Below are positions 16,458 to 24,441 of a stretch of 39,769 nucleotides of DNA, piece by piece. The stretch's first letter is position 1. The number at the start of each line of letters is the position of its first letter. A program made the position numbers and the translations under genes. This DNA comes from Brevundimonas sp. GTDB lineage: Bacteria; Pseudomonadota; Alphaproteobacteria; Caulobacterales; Caulobacteraceae. The notes under the pieces are model-generated. The model was not told where the DNA came from. It did not search any database and saw only the letters and a program-made list of their open reading frames with translations. The stretch covers positions 1-39,769 of the forward strand of contig NZ_QFNM01000031.1 of the NCBI RefSeq assembly GCF_003248455.1, written 5' to 3'.

Positions 16458-16513
16458 TCTATCTTGGCGTCAAGCAAAGGCGTCGGACGTTCCGGCGCGA
16501 AAGGACACCTCCG

Positions 16514-17227
16514 ATGATCGAGCGCAGACCGTTTGAATCGCTTGGCGGCGCCAACCATGGCTGGCTGAACGCCAAGCACCATTTCTCCTTCGCCAACTAT
16601 TACGATCCCAAGCGGATGAGCTGGGGCGCCCTGCGTGTCTGGAACGACGACGAGATCGCCGCCGGCACGGGCTTTCCTCCCCATCCGCACGCCGACATGG
16701 AGATCATCACCTATGTCCGCGACGGGGCGATCAGTCACGAGGACAGCCTGGGCAACAAAGGTCGCACGGTCGCCGGAGACGTTCAGGTGATGAGCGCGGG
16801 CGCGGGCATCCGCCACGCCGAGTACAACGCCGAGCCGGAACTGACCCGAATCTTCCAGATATGGATCGAACCGACCGAGCGTGGCGGGGCGCCGACCTGG
16901 GGCTCCAAACCCTTCCCCAAGGGCGAACGCGCCGGTCAGTTCGTGGTCCTGGCTTCGGGCTTCCAGGGGGATACTTCCGAGAGCGGCGGGGGCGCCCTGC
17001 CGATCCGCACTGATGCGCGGATCGTGGCGGCCTCCCTGAACGCCGGCGACAGCGCCGACTATCCGCTGGGCGCCAGCCGTCGCGCCTATCTGGTGCCGGC
17101 CAAGGGCGAGGTGGAGGTCAACGGCGTGCGGCTGAACGCCCGGGACGGCGCAGCCATCGCCCAGGAAGACGTCGTGACGGTCAAGGCCCTGTCCGACGCC
17201 GAGATCGTCCTGGTGGACGCCGCCTGA
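16514..17227 (+). CDS. Pirin family protein (YhaK-like)
   Basis: Bicupin pirin of 237 residues. The N-terminal cupin has the metal-binding pattern FPPHPHADMEIITYV and MSAGAGIRHAEYN, where His and Glu ligands are expected. The C-terminal cupin is degenerate, as in E. coli YhaK. Some pirins have quercetinase activity, while YhaK is linked to redox stress; the substrate here is unknown. AAAGGA lies 9 bases ahead of the ATG. It is divergent from a LysR regulator and followed by doxX, a neighbourhood that suggests an oxidative or electrophile stress role. Confidence 0.92.
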   Translation: MIERRPFESLGGANHGWLNAKHHFSFANYYDPKRMSWGALRVWNDDEIAAGTGFPPHPHADMEIITYVRDGAISHEDSLGNKGRTVAGDVQVMSAGAGIRHAEYNAEPELTRIFQIWIEPTERGGAPTWGSKPFPKGERAGQFVVLASGFQGDTSESGGGALPIRTDARIVAASLNAGDSADYPLGASRRAYLVPAKGEVEVNGVRLNARDGAAIAQEDVVTVKALSDAEIVLVDAA

Positions 17228-17241
17228 TTTTTAGGCTCAAG

Positions 17242-17273
17242 CTTCACGGCCGAACCCCGGTCCGGCCGTGAAG
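17242..17273 (+). promoter_or_regulatory. Strong hairpin between pirin and doxX
   Basis: Perfect 11-bp inverted repeat, CTTCACGGCCG - 10 nt - CGGCCGTGAAG, 15 bases after the pirin stop. The T-run (ATTTTTA) lies before the stem rather than after it, so a classic intrinsic terminator is not seen on either strand. It may be a Rho-assisted stop, an mRNA-processing or stabilising element, or an attenuator before doxX. Confidence 0.5.
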
Positions 17274-17313
17274 ACCCCATCGCGCGCGAGCGCTCAGAAG
17301 GTAAGGGAAGACA

Positions 17314-17712
17314 ATGTTCAACCAAGCAAGCGCCTGGTCGCCCCGAGCCCTGGCGGCGCTTCGCATCGTCGCCGGCCTGCTGTTCCTGGCCCATGGCCTG
17401 GTCAAGCTGTTCGGCTTTCCTGCCGGCGCCGAACCGGGCCAGCAGGCCCTGTTCACCTTGTTCGGCGTCGGCGGGGTGATCGAATTGACGACCGGGATAC
17501 TGCTGGTGCTGGGCCTGTTCACCCGCCCGGCGGCCTTCATCGCCTCCGGCCAGATGGCGGTGGCCTATTGGATGTTCCACTTCCCGCAAAGCCCCTATCC
17601 GGCCGTGAACGGGGGGGACGCGGCCATCCTGTTCTGCTTCGTCTTTCTCTATATCTTCACGGCCGGTCCCGGCGCGTGGAGCCTGGACAACCGGAGCGCC
17701 AGGCGGTTCTGA
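17314..17712 (+). CDS. DoxX family membrane protein
   Basis: 132-residue integral membrane protein with four predicted helices: LAALRIVAGLLFLAHGLVKLFGF, a segment at ELTTGILLVLGLFTRPAAFIA, one around MAVAYWMFHF, and the last at AILFCFVFLYIFTAG. RxxxGllFlaHGlxKLfGF is the DoxX/SURF4 signature. DoxX-family proteins have been tied to thiol and redox homeostasis in other bacteria. GGGAAG precedes the ATG. It is downstream of pirin, probably under the same LysR control, unless the strong hairpin between them separates the transcripts. Confidence 0.9.
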   Translation: MFNQASAWSPRALAALRIVAGLLFLAHGLVKLFGFPAGAEPGQQALFTLFGVGGVIELTTGILLVLGLFTRPAAFIASGQMAVAYWMFHFPQSPYPAVNGGDAAILFCFVFLYIFTAGPGAWSLDNRSARRF

Positions 17713-17764
17713 AACCGCGATGACAAGGGCCGCCGCGTGCAGGGCGCGGCGACCTTCCTGACGG

Positions 17765-18745
17765 TCACGACCGAACGGTCGCGGCCCAGTCGGTGGCGCG
17801 CACCAGACTGTCGACGATCCCCGGCTCGGACGAGGCGTGACCGGCGTCGGGCACGATGTCCAGGTGCGCCTCGGGCCAGGCGCGGTGCAGGGCCCAGGCG
17901 CCGGAAATCGGCGTGACCACGTCGAACCGGCCTTGCGCGATCCAGCAGGGAATGTGGCGCATACGGTCGACGTTCTTCAGAATCCAGCCGTCCTCCTCGA
18001 AGAAGCCGCCGTTGGTGAAGAACCAGTTCTCGATCCGGGCGAAGGCGACAGCGAAATCCGGCTCGGCGAACTTCTCGGGGCGGGCGTCGGGGCCTTCGAC
18101 GCTGACGGTCTCGCCCTCCCAACTGGACCAGGCGACGGCGCAGCGCTCGCGTTCGGCGACGTCGTCCCCGATCAGGCGTTTGTAATAGGCGGCCATCAGG
18201 TCGCCGCGCTCGGCTTCGGGGATCGGCTCCAGGAAACGCTCCCAGGCGTCGGGGAAGATCATCGAGGCGCCGTCCTGATAGAACCAGTGCAATTCCTTCT
18301 TGGTCAGCAGAAAGATTCCGCGCAGCACTAGGGCCTCGACCCGGTCCGGGTGGGTGATGGCGTAGGTCATCGACAGGGTCGATCCCCACGATCCGCCGAA
18401 CACCACCCATCTGTCCACGCCGCACAGGACGCGCAGCCGTTCGATGTCGTCGATCAGGGTCCAGGTGGTGTTGTCTTCCAGCGAGGCGTGGGGCCGCGAC
18501 AGGCCGCAACCGCGCTGATCGAACATGATGATGCGATAGACGGCCGGGTCGAAGAACCGCCGCATGCCGGGGTTCACCGCTCCGCCGGGGCCGCCATGCA
18601 GGACGACCACCGGCACGCCCTGCGGATTGCCCGATTCCTCGTAATAGATTTCATGCACGCCCTCGGTCGGCATCCAACCCGAGGCGTAGGCCTCGATCTC
18701 GGGATAAAGCGCGCGACGCGGATCGGCGGGCGGGGGGAAGGCCAT
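17765..18745 (-). CDS. pip: Prolyl iminopeptidase (S33)
   Basis: Alpha/beta-hydrolase that releases N-terminal proline from peptides in the cytosol. The oxyanion motif HGGPGGA (residues 50-56), DQRGCGLS, and the nucleophile elbow GGSWGS with Ser119 are intact. The catalytic Asp lies in the QGRFDVVTP segment and the His in AGHASSEPG. The family-specific cap region ERFLEPIPEAERGDLMAAYYKRL is also present. At 326 residues it is typical of monomeric proteobacterial Pip. It lies 24 bases downstream of the DUF423 gene on the same strand. It converges on doxX, with only a weak 7-bp hairpin between. Confidence 0.95.
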   Translation of the reverse strand: MAFPPPADPRRALYPEIEAYASGWMPTEGVHEIYYEESGNPQGVPVVVLHGGPGGAVNPGMRRFFDPAVYRIIMFDQRGCGLSRPHASLEDNTTWTLIDDIERLRVLCGVDRWVVFGGSWGSTLSMTYAITHPDRVEALVLRGIFLLTKKELHWFYQDGASMIFPDAWERFLEPIPEAERGDLMAAYYKRLIGDDVAERERCAVAWSSWEGETVSVEGPDARPEKFAEPDFAVAFARIENWFFTNGGFFEEDGWILKNVDRMRHIPCWIAQGRFDVVTPISGAWALHRAWPEAHLDIVPDAGHASSEPGIVDSLVRATDWAATVRS

Positions 18746-18769
18746 GAAGACGGTCTCTCTACAGAGCGA

Positions 18770-19126
18770 TCAGGAACGAAGGGCGGCCAGGGCCAGGCAC
18801 AGCCAGCCGGCGATCATCAGCACGCCGCCGACGGGGGCGACGGCGCCGAACGCGGGCGCGCCCAGAAAGGCGATCAGCAAAAGGGAGAGGCAGAAGATCA
18901 GCCCGCCCGCCGCCGCCAGCCAGCCGGCCAGGGTCGCCAGCCGCCCGCCCGCCCCCCATCGGCAGGCGGCGACGGCCAGGACGGCGTGGATCAACTGATA
19001 CTGGGCGCCGGTGGTCAGCAGGGTCCTGATCTGAGGCCCGGCGCCATGGGCGGCGAAGGCCCCGACGGACACCGCCATGGCGCCGTTCAAGGCGGCGAAG
19101 AGGATCAGTTTGCGACTCATGCTCAT
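18770..19126 (-). CDS. DUF423 family membrane protein
   Basis: 118-residue membrane protein of the DUF423 (YgdD-like) family, function unknown. The signature FAALNGAMAVSVGAFAAHG at the N-terminus, the TGAQYQLIHAVLAV helix and two further C-terminal helices (about 70-90 and 95-115) give four membrane segments. Two in-frame ATGs (19126 and 19120) are possible; no clear ribosome site decides between them. It is co-directional with pip downstream and with the C15-like gene 43 bases upstream. Confidence 0.88.
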   Translation of the reverse strand: MSMSRKLILFAALNGAMAVSVGAFAAHGAGPQIRTLLTTGAQYQLIHAVLAVAACRWGAGGRLATLAGWLAAAGGLIFCLSLLLIAFLGAPAFGAVAPVGGVLMIAGWLCLALAALRS

Positions 19127-19169
19127 TGCGCGAACCTAGACCGTGGCGGACGCAATGTCTTTCGCCGGA

Positions 19170-19802
19170 TCAGTTGGAGCGGGGCAGGGGCGCCAGATGG
19201 CTGGCCATGGCGGAGGCGGCGGCCTTGATCCCCTTGCGGACGGCGGCTTCGTTGGCCGGGGCCGGCGCGCGCAGCAGGCCGATGGAGGGCGTCAGCGGCC
19301 CGTCCGGCAGATCGGCCAGCACGCGGTAAAGCAGATATGAGCCGGCGTCCGCCTCCGCCTCGGACGAGGCGTCGGCCTGGAGACCGGCGGCGGTCAGGGC
19401 GCGCAGAATGTCGGCGACCGGCGCCGTGGCGCGGGCGACGCCGGGGCCGGTGTCGGACAGGCGGTGCTTGTGGTCCAAGGTGCGGTTCTCGGCCCGCATC
19501 TGGACGCGAAACCCTTGGCCCTTGTGCGTGCGGCCGACCAGCAAGACCGCGCGGCACTCGCCGCTGCCCAGGCGCGCGGCCAGGGTCGTGGCCAGGGCGT
19601 CGGGGTCGTTTCCGGCGATGGGCACGGCGCGGGCGCCGGCCGGGCTCCAGATTTCACCCGATAGATCCTCGACCAGGTCCCAGCCCGCGTCCTCGCCCTC
19701 ATAGGCGCAGATGATGATGCCGGGGCGGCGGTCGCCGTTCGGGGCGTCGTTCCCCTTCGGGCCGTCGATCTCGTTCATCGTGCCGGCCATCGCCATGTCC
19801 AT
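19170..19802 (-). CDS. Pyroglutamyl-peptidase (C15)-like protein lacking the catalytic residues
   Basis: About 210 residues with the plan of pyrrolidone-carboxylate peptidase: an initial strand PGIIICAY, the RAVLLVGRTH strand, the RAENRTLDHKH segment, PVADILRALTAAGLQADASS and DAGSYLLYRVL. By eye alignment to the family, the catalytic Cys of the AGxxLCN motif is Leu (AGSYLLY). The His of the GFIHVP motif is Arg (GLLRAP) and the triad Glu is Gln (FRVQMRAEN), so peptidase activity is not expected. Several ATGs (19802, 19796, 19790, 19778) compete as starts and none has a good ribosome site. Its place between tipN and DUF423 gives no firm clue to function. Confidence 0.75.
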   Translation of the reverse strand: MDMAMAGTMNEIDGPKGNDAPNGDRRPGIIICAYEGEDAGWDLVEDLSGEIWSPAGARAVPIAGNDPDALATTLAARLGSGECRAVLLVGRTHKGQGFRVQMRAENRTLDHKHRLSDTGPGVARATAPVADILRALTAAGLQADASSEAEADAGSYLLYRVLADLPDGPLTPSIGLLRAPAPANEAAVRKGIKAAASAMASHLAPLPRSN

Positions 19803-19862
19803 GACAGTTCGGTGACGTGCAGGAGGCGGCAACTCGAGCGCATCGTCAAGTCCCGTCGTCCC

Positions 19863-22487
19863 TTAACCCAGATCGCCGACGGCGGCGTCCAGCAGCATGA
19901 AGGCGCGCCCGGCGTCGGACGCCAGGCTGGACTGCACCGCCGCCGTGTCGCCCGCCCGCGCAGATGCCGCCAGGTTCCCGGCGAAATGGCGGACATAGCG
20001 TTCGGCGTCGCCGCGCAGTTCGGCGTCGCTGAGCACGCGGCGGGAGACGCTGCGGACGGCGGCGGGCGCCACGCGGCGCACGATCTGGCGGGCGCCGTCA
20101 GGATCGCCCTTGCCGATGGCGCGCGCCGCCTCCTCCACCCGCGAGCGGGGCAGCAGGGCGTTGGGATCGACGCCCATGCGGCGGATGGCGGCCGCGACAC
20201 GCTCGGACAGGGCTTCGGCCTCGGCCGGCGCCAGGGCGGGCGAGGGGGCGACGGGCGAGGGGGCGGGGGTGTCCAGGTCCAGCGGCGTTTCGTCCGGCGC
20301 GTCCCTGGCCGCCAGGTCGCTCCAGTCCAGGCGGTCGTCGGCGGTCGGGCGCGTCGTCTCGGTCGGCTCCAGACGCAGGCGGCTGCGAAGGCCGAACTTG
20401 CGGTCCTCGGCTGGAGGCGCCGCGGCCATGCGCGCGGACCGCGCTTCGGCGCGGGCTTCGGGCCGGGGCTCCGGACGGTCGGCGTCGAGCGACGGATCGC
20501 GGCGGCGGGCGGGCGAGGCGTCGCCGGACACCACCCCCATCAGCCGCACCGCTTCGGTCAGCATGTCGTAGTTGCGTCGCACACGTTCCTGAAAGCCCAG
20601 GTCCAGCGCCTCGGTGTCCTCGGCGGCCTTGCGCGAGGCGGCGGAAAGCGAGGCCAGGCCGTCCTCGACCGTGGCGCGCACGGCCTCGGCGCGCGCGCGG
20701 GCTTCCTGCGGCAGGCGGGCGGCGCGCGCGTCGATGTCGTGGACGGCGGCGTCGATTTCGGAGAGCGCTTCATTGAGCCGGCCGACCAGCGTCTCCAGCC
20801 GGTCGACCATCCGTTCGCCGGCCTCCTCCACCAGGCCTGAAGTTTCGCTGACGATGCGGCGGGCGTCCTCGATGCGGGCGTCGGCGGCGTTGTCGGCCTT
20901 CTGCGCGGCCTCGAACAGGGTTTCGCCCAGGCGGTCTGCGCGCAGACGGGCCTGTTCGGCGGCGTCGGCGGCGGCGGCGCGCGAATCCTCGGCCGTGGCG
21001 CGCATCTGCTCCAGGGCGCGGCGGGTCTCTTCCATCAGGGCGTCGCGCGCCTCGGCGGCCAGGGCCTCGAAGCGGTCCAGGGCGACCTTGGTTGCGGAAT
21101 CGAACCCGTCGGCCTCGCGCTGGGACATGTCCACCAGAGCGCGGAACTGATCGGCGGCGGCCTCGACCAGATCGCGCATGCTGTCGACCGAGGTCTGGGC
21201 CGCGCGGTCCAGATCGCCGGCGGCCGTGCGGGTGGCCGACAGATGTTCGATCAGCTGGGCCCGCTGGCTTTCGACCTGGGCGGAGAAGTCCTCCTGGTCG
21301 GTGCGCAGCGCATAGGCGGCGGTGACGAGGGCGGCGCGCTGCTGGCCCAGGCCTTCCTCGACAGACTGTATCTGTTCGGCGACGCCCGTGCCGGCGTTCT
21401 CCAGCCGGATGGTCTGGCGGGCCAGGTCGTCGGCGGCGACGCGGGCGGCGTCCTGGGCCTCTCCAGCGGCGGCGGCAAGGTCGGCGGCGCGGGCGGCCAG
21501 GGCCGCCTCGGCCTCGCGCAACTGGGCCTGGGCCAGGTCGGAGGCGTCGGCGACCATGCGGGACTGGCGCTCGACCGCATCTACGACGCCCGAAGCCTGG
21601 GCGTCCAGGTGAAGGCCCAGGGTCTGCATCTGGTCGCGCTCGCGCCCCAGGTTCTCGGCCAGGCGGCGGGCTGTGCGGCCCGCATTGTCGGCGGCCTCGT
21701 TCAGCCGGGCGGTCTCTTCGGCCAAGGCCTCGCGCAACAGGGCCATGTCGCGGCGCGCCCGTTCGGCGGCCAGGGCGGCGTGGTCGATGTCGGACCGCAG
21801 GGACTGCAGCACCTCGCCGGTCTGCTGGGCCGCCAGGGCGGTGGGGGCGACCAGCGCCTCGGCCAGCTGGCGGGCGCGGCGGGTTTCGGCGGCCAGGCCG
21901 GCGCCCTGACGCACCGCATGGGCCAGCATGATGGCCAGTCCGGCCGGCGCCAGGGCGATCAGGCCGTAGATGGCGATCCGCAGCGGGTCCAGTTCGGCGC
22001 CGCCGGCCCCGAACTCATAGGCGGCCCAGGAGGCGACCCCGCCGATCCACAGGGCGGAGGCGACGCCGGCGATCAGATAGGCGTGGCGCCCCGAGGCCTC
22101 GCCCGATCGGGCGACGGCGACCGGCTTGACGGCGGGCGGCGAGGACAGTTCGAACGGGGCGGGCGGTTTGCCGGCCGCCACGGCCATTTCGACGTCGGCC
22201 GTCGATTCCGGCACGGGCTCGGCCGTCAGTTCCGGCGGGGCGGCGGGGCGTTCGGCCTCGGCGGCGCGCTCTTCGGCGAGGCGCTGCTCCTCCAGCAGGC
22301 GCCGACGGCGGCGCTCGGACATCGGGCGCTCGAAGACGGGCTGGACGATCTCCAGATCGGCGTCGGTCAAAGGCTCCGGCTCGGGCGGGGCGTCCATCGC
22401 CGGCGTCTCCGCGACGGACGACGCATCGACGGGGGCGACGACCTCGTCGTCGGTCAGCTTCAGCGGCGGCCGTTTGGGAGACTTCAT
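19863..22487 (-). CDS. tipN: TipN-like polar-localisation membrane coiled-coil protein
   Basis: 874-residue protein with an acidic, Pro-rich cytoplasmic N-terminus (1-130) that contains a very basic patch, SERRRRRLL. Two membrane helices follow (about 136-157 and 170-190), then a long Ala/Glu/Arg/Gln-rich coiled coil from about 200 to 640. A second disordered, Arg/Pro-rich stretch precedes a conserved-looking alpha-helical C-terminal domain (about 750-874, ending LLDAAVGDLG). Length and layout match Caulobacter TipN, which marks the new pole after division and guides flagellum placement and chromosome segregation. The match is by architecture and taxon, so another coiled-coil membrane protein cannot be excluded. 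The ATG at 22487 is preferred over an upstream TTG at 22532. Confidence 0.65.
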   Translation of the reverse strand: MKSPKRPPLKLTDDEVVAPVDASSVAETPAMDAPPEPEPLTDADLEIVQPVFERPMSERRRRRLLEEQRLAEERAAEAERPAAPPELTAEPVPESTADVEMAVAAGKPPAPFELSSPPAVKPVAVARSGEASGRHAYLIAGVASALWIGGVASWAAYEFGAGGAELDPLRIAIYGLIALAPAGLAIMLAHAVRQGAGLAAETRRARQLAEALVAPTALAAQQTGEVLQSLRSDIDHAALAAERARRDMALLREALAEETARLNEAADNAGRTARRLAENLGRERDQMQTLGLHLDAQASGVVDAVERQSRMVADASDLAQAQLREAEAALAARAADLAAAAGEAQDAARVAADDLARQTIRLENAGTGVAEQIQSVEEGLGQQRAALVTAAYALRTDQEDFSAQVESQRAQLIEHLSATRTAAGDLDRAAQTSVDSMRDLVEAAADQFRALVDMSQREADGFDSATKVALDRFEALAAEARDALMEETRRALEQMRATAEDSRAAAADAAEQARLRADRLGETLFEAAQKADNAADARIEDARRIVSETSGLVEEAGERMVDRLETLVGRLNEALSEIDAAVHDIDARAARLPQEARARAEAVRATVEDGLASLSAASRKAAEDTEALDLGFQERVRRNYDMLTEAVRLMGVVSGDASPARRRDPSLDADRPEPRPEARAEARSARMAAAPPAEDRKFGLRSRLRLEPTETTRPTADDRLDWSDLAARDAPDETPLDLDTPAPSPVAPSPALAPAEAEALSERVAAAIRRMGVDPNALLPRSRVEEAARAIGKGDPDGARQIVRRVAPAAVRSVSRRVLSDAELRGDAERYVRHFAGNLAASARAGDTAAVQSSLASDAGRAFMLLDAAVGDLG

Positions 22488-22610
22488 CAGCTCAAAAACT
22501 CGATCTCTAGGCTGGCGTCCGACGGCGCCCAACAGACCCTAGAACAGGAAAGAGCCGGACGGAACCTGCCGCCGCGCCGAAGCCGTCGATCCGAAAGCGG
22601 CGGCGCAGAA

Positions 22611-22793
22611 TCAGCAGCCGCGTCTGGTCTCGACCAGGACGGCGGAGGAGGGAGCGCTGTCGCGGCATTCGGCGACGCGGCGAACCTCGCGGTCGGAATG
22701 ATTCGGCGTGTGGGTATCGACGCCGAACTGCGCCAGGACGGCGGCGGCCAGCAGCGCGATGAAGCCGGCGATCAGTTCGACCAGCGCCTGCAT
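22611..22793 (-). CDS. Small single-pass membrane protein, unrecognised
   Basis: 60-residue reading frame with a strong ribosome site (GAGGGAGGGTGG ending 2 bases before the ATG) and a promoter-like pair upstream. The N-terminus is a hydrophobic helix (about residues 4-24, VELIAGFIALLAAAVLAQF). The rest is a polar tail with two cysteines, one of them the last residue. No family was recognised. It lies 123 bases upstream of tipN on the same strand, with a GC hairpin in the gap. Confidence 0.6.
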   Translation of the reverse strand: MQALVELIAGFIALLAAAVLAQFGVDTHTPNHSDREVRRVAECRDSAPSSAVLVETRRGC

Positions 22794-22827
22794 TCCACCC
22801 TCCCTCGCGGCCGGAACGGCCTTGAAC

Positions 22828-22856
22828 CTTATGCGCCAAATCGGCGAACGTCACAA
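22828..22856 (-). promoter_or_regulatory. Candidate promoter for the 60-residue membrane protein
   Basis: On the minus strand, TTGTGA (22856-22851) and CATAAG (22833-22828) are 17 bases apart. Each matches the generic -35 and -10 consensus at 4 of 6 positions. The predicted start lies about 27 bases before the ATG at 22793. Confidence 0.35.
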
Positions 22857-22965
22857 TCCCGCCCAAAGGCCTCGCGCCTTCAACGATTGACCCGGCGCCA
22901 TGCGCGTGAAACGGAGGATCAGGGCGCTCCGACACCGTGTCACGCGAATCAGGCAGAGGGGTTGC

Positions 22966-24441
22966 ATGGGGCAAGGCGACAGTTACGACGGCAGTTTGCT
23001 GGAGCCGGGTCCGGGGCTGTGGACCTCGGCCGTCGCCCATCGGTTTTCCGTGCTGATGGAGAACGAAGCCTATTTCGACGCCTTGGCCTCGGCCATTCAG
23101 AAGGCCGAACGCTCCATCGTGGTGCTGGGCTGGCAGTTCGATCCGCGCACCCATCTGGATCCCGAGACGCGGCCGGGCGACAAGAGCGCCGAGATCGGCC
23201 GGCAACTGCGGATGCTGGTCAAGAAGAAGCCCGATCTGGACGTGAGGCTGCTGATCTGGAAATCGCCGCTGCTGATCGCGGCGTCGCAGGGCTTCTATCC
23301 CCATCGGGCGCAGCGCTGGTTTCGCAAGCGGATGGTGGAGTTCCGGCTGGACTCGCCCGGTCCCCTCGGCGCCTGCCATCACCAGAAGGTGATCGTGATC
23401 GACGACAAGCTGGCCTTTTGCGGAGGGGGCGACATCTCGACCGATCGCTGGGACTCCGACGAGCATCTGGACGGCGATCCGCGCCGCGCCCTGCCCAGCG
23501 GCGTCATCTGCAAGGCCCGCCATGAGGTGATGGCCGTGATGGACGGTCCGGCGGCGCAGGCGCTGGGCGAACTGGCGCGCGAGCGCTGGTTCAAGGCGAC
23601 CTGGGAGCGGACCATCCCCGACGCGGTGGACGGCGATCCCTGGCCGGACGGCGTTCCCGTACAGATGACCGACGTGCCTGTCGGCATCGCCCGGACCGAG
23701 CCGAAATGGGCCGGCCGGCACGAGGTGCGCGAAAACGAAGCCCTGCACCTGGAGTCCATCCGCCGCGCGAAGCGGCTGATCTACTTCGAAAACCAGTATT
23801 TCACCTCGCCGGTGATCGCCGCGGCCCTGGCCGAGCGGCTGGCCGAGCCGGACGGGCCGCAGGTAATCGTCGTGTCCACCGCCAAGAGCCCCAGCTGGTT
23901 CGACAGCCTGACGATGGACACCGCCCGCGCCGAGGTGCTGTATCGGCTGGAGCAGGCCGACAGATTCAACCGCTTCTTCGCCTTCGCGCCCCTGACCGAG
24001 GAGGGCGACCGGATCATCGTTCACGCCAAGATGTCGATCATCGACGACCGGCTGCTGAGGATCGGCTCGACCAATCTGAACAACCGCTCGATGGGCCTGG
24101 ACACCGAATGCGACATCGCAGCCGAGCCGACGGACGAGGCGGGACGCGCCGTCATCGCCGCCCACCGCCGCCGCACCATCGCCCACTGGCTGGGCGTCGC
24201 GACCGAGGACTACGCGGCGGTCGAGGCGGTGTTCGGCTCTGTCGGCCAGGCGATCTGCAGCTTCGACACCGACCGGCTGAAGCCTCTGGGGTCCGATCCG
24301 CCGACGCGCATCCAGCGGATGTTCGCGGAATGGCAGCTGGGCGATCCCACCTCTTCGACCGACGCCTGGCGGCCCTGGAAGCGCCTGAACCGCTCGCACC
24401 GCACGCGGCCGGCGTCGGAGGGCGGTCAGGCGCCGGGCTGA
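22966..24441 (+). CDS. Phospholipase D / cardiolipin synthase-like protein
   Basis: 491-residue PLD-superfamily enzyme with two complete HKD motifs: H139-K141-D146 (HHQKVIVIDD, then GGGDIS) and H353-K355-D360 (HAKMSIIDDRLL, then GSTNLNNRS). No signal peptide or membrane helix is seen, so it is probably cytosolic or peripherally membrane-bound. The likely role is phosphatidyl transfer or phospholipid hydrolysis, of the cardiolipin-synthase/YbhO type; substrate and direction are unproven. Its neighbour is an EEP-family protein, a pairing that recalls clsB-ybhP of E. coli. AGAGGGG precedes the ATG at 22966; the frame is open upstream to 22900 but has no ribosome site there. Its 3' end overlaps the opposite-strand gene by 16 bases. 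Confidence 0.9.
   Translation: MGQGDSYDGSLLEPGPGLWTSAVAHRFSVLMENEAYFDALASAIQKAERSIVVLGWQFDPRTHLDPETRPGDKSAEIGRQLRMLVKKKPDLDVRLLIWKSPLLIAASQGFYPHRAQRWFRKRMVEFRLDSPGPLGACHHQKVIVIDDKLAFCGGGDISTDRWDSDEHLDGDPRRALPSGVICKARHEVMAVMDGPAAQALGELARERWFKATWERTIPDAVDGDPWPDGVPVQMTDVPVGIARTEPKWAGRHEVRENEALHLESIRRAKRLIYFENQYFTSPVIAAALAERLAEPDGPQVIVVSTAKSPSWFDSLTMDTARAEVLYRLEQADRFNRFFAFAPLTEEGDRIIVHAKMSIIDDRLLRIGSTNLNNRSMGLDTECDIAAEPTDEAGRAVIAAHRRRTIAHWLGVATEDYAAVEAVFGSVGQAICSFDTDRLKPLGSDPPTRIQRMFAEWQLGDPTSSTDAWRPWKRLNRSHRTRPASEGGQAPG

Noticed and set aside
17731..17751. CGCCGCG hairpin between doxX and pip as a terminator
   Set aside because: A 7-bp stem with a 7-nt loop exists, but no T-run follows on either strand, so a terminator call is not supported.
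22568..22604. GCCGCCGC/GCGGCGGC inverted repeat between the small membrane gene and tipN
   Set aside because: The loop is 21 nt and there is no T-run; such GC repeats occur by chance at this composition.
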